This document shows positions 23,101 through 33,845 of a stretch of 64,000 bases of DNA, piece after piece. The position numbers and the translations under genes are program-made. How positions within the stretch are numbered: the first letter of the stretch is position 1; each line of letters begins with the position of its first letter. The stretch spans positions 63,781,052 through 63,845,051 of the forward strand of contig NC_079205.1 in assembly GCF_026745355.1 (NCBI RefSeq), written 5' to 3'. The DNA is from Beta vulgaris subsp. vulgaris. Its lineage: Eukaryota; Streptophyta; Magnoliopsida; Caryophyllales; Amaranthaceae. The notes under the pieces are model-generated. The model saw only the letters and a program-made list of their open reading frames with translations. It did not search any database and was not told the DNA's origin.

Positions 23101-24659
23101 GGGACACATGCTTCAGGTTCTTTTTGGATTTCTTCTACAAAGGTTTTATTTGACTCGCCCAGACCAACTTCAAGATGAAAATTAATTGTTGGGTTCTCTT
23201 TCTCTGGTAATAACTGGTCCATGCTTCTTGGATCATGCTCTTCCACTTTCACCTGACCCTCAAGGCTGATATTTGCAAGGGCGGAAGACTCAGGTTGATT
23301 GTCCCTCAATTTTCCATCATTCGCAGCTGCATTCTCAAAACCTTTAAGCACTGACACTTTAGATTCTTCAGTACCAGAAGCCTTGTCCACAAAATGATTT
23401 TGGCTTGTCAAGAGCTTCTCTGTTCCTTTCACTTTCTCATCTTTTGCTGATTTAACCCCGGCCACCTGATTCCTGTCGACAACATCTGCTTCAGCCGACA
23501 GTCTCTCATCCTCTTGAGCCAATTTTCTCTCCTTAGCAACAGAATCAGCTGCTTCTGACTCCACCATTTGACTAACATTATGTTCATGTAGCGTTTTTCC
23601 AGTATCCCTGTCTGCTGGATGTTTCTCAGCACATTGTTCAGCATTTTCCACATTCTGTTCAGAATCAATCCGATCTTCTGGCGCTTGAATCTGATTTAAT
23701 TCTGGTTGAAGCTCACCTTCCTCCATCTCACTTCCACTTCCAGTTCCGCTACCGCTTCTACTTCCCACACCATTTGCACTCACACCACTGTCTGCCACCA
23801 TACTCTCGTTCTTCTTGTTATCTTTTAAAGGCTCGCCCACTGAATCCTTCGAATCCCTAGCTGAATCTTTCGACCACGTTGGTGACTTGACATCTTTAAT
23901 TCCTCGAGGGGACTTCAAACTCTCTTTGCTGCTAGTAACACCACCACTATCCGGCCCCCCACCTTTGCTGCTACTACTCGCACCCTTCTCAACCGGTGAA
24001 CTCCTAGCATCCTCCTCAACATCCTTCCTGTTCCTACTATCAAATCTCCTCCACGAGGACGATCCCCCATCCTCCCTCCTCGACCAATGCCTCTCCGACC
24101 TAAAGCCTTTCGGAAAATCTCTCCTTGACACACAAAAACTCTCAGACCGATGAATCCTCTCCCTATCCCTCTCCCTTTCCCTCTCCCTCTCTCTCTCCCT
24201 CTCCCTCTCCCTCTCCACCCCATACCCACCACCTCGTGGTGACACCATTGACGAACCCACCATCCCATCTCGATCCCTATACCGATCAAACCCTTTCCTC
24301 CTATCAAACACATCATTCTCATGCTCCACTCTCTTCCTCACCCCTCTAAAACCTTCCCGTTCTTCGAAACCCTCCGAAAATTCATGCTCCCCTCTCTTCC
24401 TAAACCCTCTAGAACTTTCCCTCTCATCAAACCCATCCATATCATGGTCCATCCTCTTCCTCAAACTTATCCCCCTCGACGACGAACCTTCTCTATCACG
24501 ATCATCATCGATCACCGGAGAAGGTCTATTCCGACCGTTTTCCGGCCCTTTTGAATAAAATCTCCGGTGATGCGACGACGACGAAAATGACGTCGTTCGG
24601 TCAAGCTCCTTCTCTCCGACCGACGCCAAATCATCACCATACGATCTCAATCTCTTCAT
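20180..24659 (-). CDS. OBERON3/OBERON4 (TITANIA)-like PHD-finger protein
   Basis: Two coding exons, 24659-21413 and 20769-20180, joined in frame across a 643-bp GT-AG intron, give 1278 residues. The protein starts MKRLRSYGDDL and has a long charged, low-complexity N-terminal half (Arg/Glu/Ser-rich, including an (RE)n run). A Cys/His-rich PHD-type finger lies at about residues 916-1008 (CRNIDCRN, CDCKFC, CGWVGCDVCDHWCHTDC, FYCLAC). The C-terminal 106 residues (about 1173-1278) form a coiled coil rich in Glu, Lys, Arg and Leu. This is the architecture of the plant OBERON family (PHD_Oberon plus Oberon coiled-coil). The length is near that of the long members OBE4/TTA2. Arabidopsis OBE proteins are nuclear, act redundantly in root and shoot meristem establishment, and bind one another through the coiled coil; the same role is inferred here. 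A 5'-UTR intron is likely (donor near 24880). Confidence 0.93.
20787..21060. repeat. 137-bp tandem duplication inside the OBERON-like intron
   Basis: Two head-to-tail copies, 20787-20923 and 20924-21060, start at GTTTAAGTTCATCATTTCC and differ at only a handful of positions. Both lie in the intron, starting about 18 bases from the acceptor of exon 2 on the minus strand. Near identity suggests a recent event. Confidence 0.88.
24160..24226. repeat. CTCTCC microsatellite coding for an Arg-Glu run
   Basis: A (CTCTCC/CTCTCT)n tract on the plus strand, read on the minus strand as alternating Arg-Glu codons (about ten RE pairs followed by RDRER) near residue 155 of the OBERON-like protein. Length variation here would change the protein without shifting the frame when whole hexamers are gained or lost. 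Confidence 0.85.
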
Positions 24660-25200
24660 TTTTTATAACAATTAATTTCTAATTTTACATACAACAACAA
24701 GTAGTAATACTAATCCACAACATTAAATCTAAAACATAAAACATATAAAACCCTCGATTTTTCCCTCTTTCTCAGATCTAAAACCCTAATTTCCGAAAAT
24801 TAACAGATATTTTACAGATACAAGAACTAAATAAAGTAAAAAAATAATTACATTAAATTAAAATTAAGCGAAGAATTTACCGACGAAAAAAAAGCTCGAA
24901 GACTGCGAATCCATGAGAGAGAAAATGGAAGAAATTGAGAGGAGAGAGAAAATGGAAAAAAAATTATGATGCAGTGTTTAAGTTTGCTTTTATCAATCTC
25001 TGTAAATGTATCACAGCTCAACGTGGGGTCCATGGTTTCAGCCAGTAAGAAATCAGGAGTGACTAAATTAAAGATGACAGGATGTGAGATTAGAGAATTA
25101 AAAGAAAGTAACAAACTTTAGTAACAACAGTCAACGCCAATTGGAGGGAGAAATCACGCGCCGTTGAAAAAATGGTGTGAGGTGCACGTGAGGAGGCGCG
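24660..25200 (-). promoter_or_regulatory. 5' leader and promoter region of the OBERON-like gene
   Basis: Upstream of the ATG (24659) the minus strand has a possible leader intron: donor GTAAATTC at about 24880 and an acceptor AG near 24682. CT-rich leader sequence follows at 24895-24960. No clear TATA box. Inferred from position and splice-like signals only. Confidence 0.4.
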
Positions 25201-26282
25201 AGATAAAAACTGTTTAAAATTTTATTTTAGTTGGTAAGGACAAGGGTATTATACTATTATTGGATCGTTAATCTCACCTACTCAGCTAGGGTTGTGTAAA
25301 GACGGGAATGTTACATCTACTCGGTAGGTAGTTAACCTACTAAAAATAGATCATTAGAAAATATTAGAATTGATGAGTTGGATTCCACTATTTATTCATT
25401 TTTATCAGTAGTGGGTTGTTGACCCACTCGGTAGATAAAGTTTTTTTCGGTAAAGACTAGGATTATATTGGAATTTGGATTGAATCGTATTGATTTCGGT
25501 TCGGACATCTATCTATCAAAATCTATGATGCCGAATTTTTGATACGGACCGGTAGATCGGAATTTCTATATTTTTGGTAAAAAAAAGTTTAGAGGTAAAC
25601 AAAAAAAATTTAAAAATTAGAAAATTGAGAGCTAAAAACCTATTCTTTTACTACCTTTAATATTTTTGTTGTTAGAGTTACTAAATTTTCATATATATAA
25701 TTTATAAATATGTAAATCTAAAAAATTATATAAAAAGAATATAAATTATGGTCATATCCACATAATCTTCAATTTTTGACTATCTGTAAAGCCGGATCCG
25801 GTCCGGGCGCACACCTCTAAACCCAATTACTACATAGTCAAAGCCTCTTGGATGTGGATGAAAGGTATGAAAGTTCCACCACAAAGTGCCTCTAGTGTGT
25901 TTGATCTCATAACCTCGACTTTATTAGATATTTTTTTTTTTTTTTTACTTAGTGTTTTGACTTTCTTGTTTGTCAATGCATGACTTTCACTATTATTTTT
26001 AATTAATGAATCTAACGAGATTTCACATAAATATTTTTTTGAACTATAATTCACCAAAAATAAACTAAATTGAGACTATAGATAGAGTAATTTCAAATTG
26101 TTAAGAGTAAAAAGTAACGGAAGAGGTACATATTAGATAAGAGTGTCAAAAACTCATGTGAAAAGATGAAAGGAGAGTAAAAAAAGTAATGTTCAAAAAA
26201 TAAAAATAAGAGCAATGTAAATAATATTTTGAAACACCAAAAATAAAATACGAGAATTATAAAATGAGACGGATGAGTATTA
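25201..26282. other. Intergenic DNA, nothing recognised
   Basis: AT-rich; long T runs near 25930. No gene or clear repeat boundaries found. Confidence 0.35.
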
Positions 26283-26800
26283 CTCCCTCCGTCCCATAAT
26301 ATAATGCCTACTACATTTTTGATGGGTCAAATTTTAAATTCTTTGACCGAATATTCTCATTTGTATATATAAAAAGACATATTCATGTGGAATTTTGTTA
26401 GATTCGTCTCAGTGTGTAGTTTTATATTATCGACTTTTTATATTTTTTATAAATACGAAATTGAAGATATTAAAGGTCAAAGTTATGTTTTGGAGACCGT
26501 GTAAAAAAACAAACACTGTATTATAAGATGTACCATGAGCATGGTACATCCAGGGGTATTTTTGTAATAAATTAGAACTTCAGGTGCTCATTTGACACCA
26601 AATTTGCTCATATGGGCATTTTGCTCATTTTGTAATAAAAGTGTTTGCTCATTTTCGTAAAGGAGTAGAAATGTTTGTTCATTTACTCATTTATTCATTT
26701 TGTTCATTCGCTCATTTTACTCATTTGAAAAAAAAATAGTATTGAATGTACCATGAACAAGGTACACCAGGTGTAATATAAATATTCTCGACTGAGGGAG
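26283..26800. mobile_element. Stowaway-like MITE interrupted by a second repeat
   Basis: The left end CTCCCTCCGTCCCATAATAT follows TA (26281-26282). The right end is CTGAGGGAG followed by TA (26801-26802). Near the right end (about 26528-26780) a different repeat with GTACCATGAGCATGGTAC and GTACCATGAACAAGGTAC at its ends is inserted. Without it the element would be about 270 bp, a normal Stowaway size. Confidence 0.62.
26528..26780. repeat. Repeat with GTACCATG...CATGGTAC ends and TGCTCATTT subrepeats
   Basis: Both ends carry an imperfect palindrome of the type GTACCATGAGCATGGTACA. The interior repeats TGCTCATTT / TTCATTTACTCATTT many times. A second member with similar ends (ATCATGAACATGGTACACC ... 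GGATATACCATGTTCAC) is at about 35950-36118. Element class unknown. Confidence 0.55.
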
Positions 26801-26860
26801 TATACACTAGATCAAATACTAGTTGGTGGCGCAAACTAGAAAATAGGGGGTGTGATTGAC

Positions 26861-27130
26861 GAGTTTGTCTAGGCAACCAACCGTTTGAGTCTCTTAGGAG
26901 ACTCAAACAGGGGCAATTTGGTCATTTCAAGCTTTGGAAATTTCACGCGCGTGTTGTTTAGTACCAATGCTAGGTTAGATTGATACCATTGCCGAAAATT
27001 TTGATACCAAAGTAAGGTTGTTTGGTACCAATCCTGATAACAATGTGATACCAATACCAGGTTATAATGGTACCAATGTGTAACTTTTTGACGGTTTAGA
27101 CTCAAACAGTTGGTTACCAAGATTTTCTCT
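26861..27130. mobile_element. MULE-type MITE (270 bp) holding a GGTACCAA minisatellite
   Basis: Inverted ends: left GGCAACCAACCGTTTGAGTCT and, reversed on the right, GGTAACCAACTGTTTGAGTCT. Flanks are GTGATTGAC (26852-26860) and GTCATTGAC (27131-27139), a 9-bp duplication with one mismatch. The interior (26965-27085) is a run of about six degenerate 20-24-bp units, each starting GTACCAA or ATACCAA, like those at 1-250. Confidence 0.65.
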
Positions 27131-27139
27131 GTCATTGAC

Positions 27140-27832
27140 GGGGTATGCTAAAGTGTGCTAAAGCCTAAAGTACACAACGTGCAAGATACGCATATGACGT
27201 TGACACGTAGGAGAGAGACTATTGGTAGAGATGGATGTGCATTATGCGCATTAGTGTATGTGGGCCCATATTTTGTCTTGGGAGAAGTGGGGGAGTCGTT
27301 GACTAGTATAGAATAAGGGGGGTAGGATTGACTAAATTGGAATTATGATGATGAATGAATGCGATTCAGGTTTTAACTGCGCTTTTTTTGTTGACGAAAT
27401 ATCTTCCGGATATTCATGGTCTTATATTAGACACCATTATTGATATTTTTTTTCTTTGCTTTGTTTGTTTTTGTAAGAACCTCATCTTTTATGAATTATT
27501 GAATTATTCAATTATTGGACTTAAGTTTATAAGTTTTTGAGGTGGATAACTTGAGTTTAAGTGAGTGAACATTATTGCTTTGGATCTTTCATGATTGAGA
27601 CATACAAACTTTCTTTAAAAACATAATATTTCAAGTTTGTTTTGTATACCCTATTTAGCTATTTTCGATTTAGTAAAAATAAAGTATGACACTCTAAAAA
27701 AAATGAGGTGTAATAAGGTTTGATAAGGATTAATAAGGTTTAATAATTTTCGATAAATTCAGTTAAGTTTAATTAATTTCAATTATATTAGAATAAAAAA
27801 ATAATTAGAATTGGACAAACCCTTCCTTCGTT
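27140..27832. other. Intergenic DNA, nothing recognised
   Basis: AT-rich; no gene, RNA or bounded repeat that I can support. Confidence 0.35.
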
Positions 27833-29400
27833 ATTTTTTTTTTTTTTGTTTACCAGACCAGACCAACCTAAATGTCCTTTCAGACCAAGAGGGAAAAATC
27901 AATATCATAAGGAGGAAAGAAACAGGTGGGGGAGTTATAATGATGACTCTTTGCTGCCATAAAATCAGCTGCTCTATTGCCTTCCCGACCAATATGCCAA
28001 AAGTAGATCTCTGAAAAGTCGGCAACCTCTTTACCTACATCAGAAACAATAGAGTCAATACACCAAGGAACCTTATTAGTATTAGACATGGCTTTGATAA
28101 CTTCATTATTACCTCCTTCAACAATAACTTTATTCATATTAAGACTTATAGCACAATGAACCGCCTCCTTGGCTGCCCAAGCCTCAATTTAGAGGATCGA
28201 GAGCTTAGGGTTGAGAGAATGAGCACCCGCACAAATCACCTCACCCAAGTGATCGCAAATGACAAAACCAATTGACGTACTACCATTGTTACTATTGGAA
28301 CCATCACAATTAGCAATCACGGTCTGGGGATGGGGGGAGACCAAGAAGTTATCTTGCGCGAAGGATTGAAGGAAAAGGGCCTAAAAATCAAATTGGATGG
28401 AAGAAGAAGTTTTCTTTCCATATCTTGAGCATCGTTCCAATCCTGAAGGAAATTAGTAATACGACTAGCCGTAGCAAAGGCGGAACAATGGATGTCTCTA
28501 AACACAGATTGATTCTTTTTTTTTTTTTTTTTTTTTGACAAGGGGTTAAACCAAACAAATAAATAAAGAGGAGTTAGCTCTGCCTTGCTTTGACAGCAAG
28601 ATTATGAGCTAATCTAACCTCTTCCCTACTTACTTTAATACAAGAGACAAAGTTGAAATTATTGGCTAGCCTCAGATTGATTCTTAGTGCACCAAATAAA
28701 CCACCAAAAAATAGTTAGCTTGGCAGTGCTCTCCAAGCTGCTATTATAATGTTATCTCTAAAAGACAGATCCAAAGGGGATTGGAAAAAGTTGGCCAGGA
28801 ATCCATCGATTGAAGAATATTAAAAGTATATGTAGTATAATTGCAATGGATCAAAAGATGGGAAATCGTTTCTCTATTCATATTACACAAAACACATTGT
28901 TGTGGGGTAAAAACATGGCTTCTTTCAAGTCTATCCTTAGTAGGAAGACATCTATTAAAGATTTTCCAAAGAAAGGAGGTAACTTTTGGAGAAACATTAA
29001 TGTTCCAAATTCAATTTAAATTCACTTTGTCTATAAGGTCACTACCTTGCAATAAACGGGCTCTCGATATAACGGAAAAAGTCTCATCCTTCGTAAGACC
29101 CCAAATCCTTTTATCCGGAGTCGAATAATTTGGAATATAAACTGCTTTGATATTGTTCACAATAAAATCAGGAAGAAATAACTCAACAACTGAGTGTTCC
29201 AACTTGTACCATTTTAAATCACATCATGGACTTTAAGGTTAGAAAGATTAGAAGGGGGTTAATATTTTACTGATAGGATAATGGAAAACCCAATTATCCT
29301 TCCAAAAGTCAATTGAGACCCACCCGCAACAATCCATCTAAGACCTTTCGCAAATTCTGATCTAACAGACATAAGTTTTTTCCATTGCCACAAAGCTATA
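27833..29400 (-). mobile_element. 3' part of a decayed LINE, minus strand
   Basis: Reads on the minus strand from about 29400 to a poly(A) (T run at 27833-27847). The upstream part carries the zinc-binding RT-associated region (SPKVTSFLWKIFNRCLPTKD, then QQCVLCNMNRETISHLLIHC). The downstream part carries an RNase H domain (GFVICDHLGE, IEAWAAKEAV, VIVEGGNNEVIKAM, REGNRAADFMA). Stops and frame changes are scattered through it. Endonuclease and RT proper are missing, so this is a 5'-truncated remnant. A second LINE tail is inserted at 28518-28672. Confidence 0.8.
28518..28672 (-). mobile_element. Very short LINE tail nested in the LINE remnant, 13-bp TSD
   Basis: CAGATTGATTCTT occurs at 28505-28517 and again at 28673-28685, flanking 155 bp. 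On the minus strand the insert reads as the end of a LINE RNase H domain (FVSCIKVSREEVRLAHNLA, then KARQS and a stop), a short 3' UTR and a poly(A) of about 19 bases. It is an extreme 5' truncation, inserted after the host LINE. Confidence 0.82.
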
Positions 29401-31647
29401 CATGTGTAATTTTAGGATAAAGTATACACATGGAAGCTGAAACTTACTTGTATAACGATAGTTTTTTGCTGAACCCATCTTATTTTTGATGAACTGCACT
29501 TATTTTTACTGAATTGAATTTTTTTTTTACTAAATTTAACTTTTTTTTTTTTTTTAAAACCAATTTTAATAAATTAAGGAGAAGATAACCTCAAAGGAAA
29601 AAAAAGAGAGAACCCACCCTGAATTATATGGGTCGCGTATGTTACTCAGACACAGATTGAGCATCTACTCGAATATGAGTGTTCAAGTGTCCGACTCGGC
29701 TATTTTGTAGAAAAAAGTTAAGTTTTTAGTTTAAAATGAAATATCTAAGTCCGAAACGACACGATACCTCGTTTTTTAGCTAAATGAAGACGTCGGAGTA
29801 ACGAAGTCAACCATATGTGTGATTGGACCTTAGGTCTGGCTCTGGCCCGTATGAATGCGAAGTTCGAACCACCACTTCACTTTGTTTTCCATTTCATTTC
29901 TTTCTGCTTCAAATTTTGGCGCTCTACAATTCCGTAAGCAACAGGTTATCTCTCTATCTCTCTTTAAAGTTTATCAAACTCACTTACATACTTCACTGAT
30001 TATGATTTTCTTCTGTAGTTATTGAATTTGGAAGCTTGATTTCTCAAATCGCGCGCTATACAATCAGAGGTAAGTCTGCTAACTAAGCCAATCTAAATCT
30101 TCGAATTTCAAAATTTCTGCTCTTGTTTTGAATATTTTTTTTCATAATTACGCTAATTGATCAACTATAAAAACCTAATTGATAGATTAGTTTTTTTGAG
30201 GTATAATTCATAGATTAGCTTATTTATAAGATCGTTGAATTCAATTAACTTTTGTTTTGATTACTGGAACTGGTCGTTTGTGATTTGGATAATTGATTAA
30301 TCGTCTTCAAATCTTAAATAATTTAGGTTGATGACTTTAATTTCAGGAATTTGTAGTAGTTGCTCCTAATCAATGTATCGAATCATAGCAGTTATACGCT
30401 TTTTTTGATCACATTTCCTCGATTGTGAAAAGTTGACGAAAATCAAGTTGAGGTTGAGTTTAAATGATTGGCACAAATTTCATGTCAGCGTTGTTGTCAA
30501 TTTGAGTAAATTCAAATTTAAGTAGCATAATCATTGCTGCAAGGATTTCAGTGATCATCTATTAAAGGAGTTATGAAATGAAGAGAAGTTTTGCAAATTT
30601 GGTGCTGAAGTTTTCACTGCTTGTCAATGTGACCTAAATGCTAGTTTTGCTTTCACATACACAACATTTTGCGTTTGAGTTCAGTGCTTATTGAAGGATA
30701 AGTGTGTTTATTGTCTATAATCAGTTTGGAAGCTCGAATTGAACAAAATTAGTTACGGTTGTGCTTTATAATAGTTAGAACTTTGAATTCTGAACTATGA
30801 TGTGAAAATGAATTTTCATTGCTAGTTGTGTGTGAGTACAAAGTTATTTTACGCAAAAGTATTAGTTTGATAGGTTTCCAACTTTTAATTCGTAATATGC
30901 ATCCTTCCGTTCCTGGCTCAAACGTACTCAATACTGTTCTGGACAATCTTTATGGAATGAAGGTTATGTGTTAGGATTAACTGTGTTTTACTTGGTCCAT
31001 TACTTTGATAATCCCTCTCTTGCTTTTTAAGGGTTACACTTGCTGTTTCACGGACCTTTTACCATTAGTATTGTTTTTAGTAGTAAATTTTATAAAGTTG
31101 ACGTTCTGAAAATATATACTGAAACAAATTTTAATGTGATACGTTTTGATATTTATATCCTGTCCAAATTTTCGCATTGTGATTGTTAAAAAACAAAGTG
31201 TAACCATTAAAAAGAAATGGACATAATATAAGGATTTCATTGATTTCGTTTCACTGCAGTTGGGATTTCTACTTGGTTTCCGTATGTCTAATGTTTTTGG
31301 TTCAATTATAATTTTATTGACCCCATTCGTGAGTATTTAAATCTTTGGAGTTCATGTAAACAGCAACTGTTTTCTGCACAGAACTCTATTCTGGAACCTT
31401 AATCAGGGGATAAACAATCATAACTTCGCCACCATGCTTTATGCTGTTCAAGGTCTCCTGCTTCCAAATGAATTAAACTAGCATAATACTGCATGTCCAT
31501 GTGTTCGTTTTAGCCCTCCCCTGATGTACAATTCTTTCTTTTGTTCTTGCTCTACTAATACGGCAAAGCAAATACTTGCCTGATACATGCAACATAGCCC
31601 TTATAATTCTGTACTTATGGATGCAGAATAGTAAATCAGTCATCAAC
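29401..31647 (+). other. Promoter and 5'-UTR exons/introns of the coiled-coil gene
   Basis: 29401-29850 shows nothing recognisable. Downstream, a split leader is plausible: a first exon ending CAACAG before GTTATCTC (about 29946), a second exon after TTCTGTAG (about 30018) ending ATCAGAG before GTAAGTC (about 30070), and a third starting after GGATGCAG (31626) just before the ATG. These are splice-like signals only; no transcript evidence. Confidence 0.4.
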
Positions 31648-32402
31648 ATGGAGGAGAAAGATACTCAAATAGCAAGGAAGCGCAAGATGGACAGTGTATG
31701 CTTTAGTCTTTAGAAGAGTAACGGATGATTAAAGCTTTAGCTGTTATTCTCCTCTACATTAAGCTCATTTCTAAATAACTTCTGCTAGATGGAGCATGAA
31801 AGAAGTGAGGAAAGAGGTGAAACAGATGAACAAAATGAAGAAGAAGAAGAAAGTGAGATGAACTTCTCTGGGTCTGAAGAGATGAGGCTTGGCATTGCTC
31901 GCATTCTTGAGAAAGTTGAGGCTTTTAATCAACAGGTCCAATAGATAATACTCATGCTTGGAAAATATGTTGTGCCTTTTTCAATTTATAAAGTAGTTTA
32001 ACTTGATTTATACTGTTAAGTCCTCCATTCAGTAATATTTGCAGCTCTAATCGAGTTGTTATGGGACATATGAAGTGTTCAAATATAATCATCAATTTTT
32101 GTCAGGTTTCTGAGATGCTGGAATCTGGCAAGTCACTGTTTACCAAGCTGAACCAGGACTTCGAAGAACGAGTTCTCATGTACGAGAGCTTCACAAGATG
32201 AATTCTTGACTATACACATTTGGGAAGGTTATTTAATTTTCCTAGTCTTTCGGTTGTTTGTTACAGGATCCACAAGGAGCAGATCGAGAAATGGCAGGAA
32301 GAGATAAAAGAGCTGAGGATGATCGATACAACGAACGAGGAAATGCATGCTCGTCTTAATAATGTCAAATGCCTACTTCAAACTGTTCATATCGGCCAGT
32401 GA
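31648..32402 (+). CDS. Acidic coiled-coil protein of unknown function, 134 residues
   Basis: Four coding exons, 31648-31695, 31789-31935, 32106-32179 and 32267-32402, join in frame with GT-AG introns to 134 residues. The N-terminus is charged with a small basic patch (ARKRKMD), followed by a very acidic stretch (EERGETDEQNEEEEESE, about residues 21-38). The rest (about 45-130) is predicted by eye to be mostly alpha-helical with heptad-like Leu/Ile/Val spacing (GIARILEKVEAFNQQV, IEKWQEEIKELRMID). It ends VHIGQ. I do not recognise the family. The clean exon structure and an open frame across all four exons make a real gene likely; a nuclear protein or a subunit of a larger complex is only a guess. 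Confidence 0.75.
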
Positions 32403-32459
32403 AAATTCAGCTGTGGACTAGTTTCAAAACCTTGATCCATTGTGCTTTCTACTGTGAGT

Positions 32460-33207
32460 CATAGATTTGCCTGAAAAACTACAAAAGCTGTTGAGAAATG
32501 TATAAAACCTTCGAAATTCGGTATGATTCTGTTAGTTGTATATAGTATATGATATGCATCATTAAATGAAAATCTGTCAAAAAAAAGTACACTAGATACA
32601 GACATTCTTACAGAAAAATAAATATTGTTCCTCATATTTTTCACTTTTAAACCTCTAAACCTTTCTACACTAGCTTCTAGATTCATCAGAGTCAACAGAA
32701 GATGAGCTGCATCTTAATAATGCATCTATCATATGATTAATATTAGACCACATTTTAGGAGAAGATGAACTGCATCTGATTGATGGATCATTATATGATT
32801 TTTGTAGACTTTGCTTCAGTCAATTGGTCGTCAACATTCTCAAAGAGCTTTATAATTTTTCCATGGAAGCTCCAATTTTTTTTGGTAAACCTTTTCTACT
32901 TCGAAATCGAGAATGTTGACAACCATTAGCCTTAGCGGTTTGATTAAACCATTACAGCAGCTACATATTTTTACTAACACCAATTTAATGGTTAAAGATG
33001 GTTAATAGGCTATTAACAAATTTGGTATCATGTTAACTCACGCGATGCATGTGAAAGTAAAAAAAAAACGCTAAATTGTGTTATTACATCTAATAACCTC
33101 AAATAAGATATAACTACTTCTACCTATAAAGATTAATAACAAGGATCCCCCCAAATCACCTAAGTAATTATTTTTTATTATTATTCAGTTTATTAAATTG
33201 AACACTA
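32460..33207. other. Intergenic DNA, short tandem echo
   Basis: A segment starting AGAAGATGAGCTGCATCT (about 32698) is echoed by AGAAGATGAACTGCATCT (about 32760), a short imperfect duplication. Nothing else recognised. Confidence 0.35.
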
Positions 33208-33422
33208 GGGGCCATTCGGTATTAATGTGTTTTCTGTTTTTTGGTTTTTTGATTTTCAAAGTCATATGATATATGTCCTATAATGAATAAAAAATTAGTC
33301 AAATTTATTTGGAACATGATGATTTTGAAAACTGACAACTGAAAAGTGAAAACCACTTTTTCTGGTTCCAGTTTTTAATTTTTAAAAAAACTGAAAACAA
33401 AAAAACGATAACGAACAAGTCC
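33208..33422. mobile_element. MITE, family member 1 (CATTCGGTAT / CGATAACGAAC ends)
   Basis: Starts GGGGCCATTCGGTATTAATG and ends AACGATAACGAACAAGTCC; the interior has GTTTTCTGTTTTTTGG, TCAAAGTCATATGATATATG and GAAAACTGACAACTGAAAA. The same interior is present in reverse at 37730-37959 and 37962-38090. It lies about 420 bp upstream of the neprosin start codon at 33846. Confidence 0.7.
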
Positions 33423-33710
33423 TTCACTTCACTTCGGTGAATAACAGGGCCTAACTCCCTATATATATCATGAAAAAAAAAACGGTTGTTTGTATGGCTC
33501 CAATTCCCCAAAGTATCATTACTTTGGCGGAATATGATTTGCAATAATATCCCGATCTAACTGTTTCCCTAAAAAAAAAAAAGTATGAAATTCAATTTTC
33601 TTATATGGTAGAATATCCGTATTGCCTATTGTATTGGGATCCCTAATAAATACAGAGTAAAACGTAGTCAAACATGTTGAAATCCTTTATGATATTTTGA
33701 TCCTTAAATG

Positions 33711-33721
33711 CTCTATTTAAG
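33711..33721 (+). promoter_or_regulatory. Possible TATA-like element of neprosin gene 1
   Basis: CTCTATTTAAG about 130 bases upstream of the ATG at 33846. AT-rich surroundings make the call weak. Confidence 0.3.
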
Positions 33722-33845
33722 TAACAGTTACAAACTAAAGTCTCCCTCAAAAACGAAAAAAAAAAACTGAAGTCACTGAGATAACGTTACATCAGCTCTT
33801 CATTTTTAAAACACACTCTAACCAGATTGAGTTATAGTCATAATC

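Noticed and set aside
23815..24554. Plus-strand open frames opposite the OBERON-like gene
   Set aside because: They are Ser/Pro-rich antisense shadows of the charged, low-complexity coding sequence.
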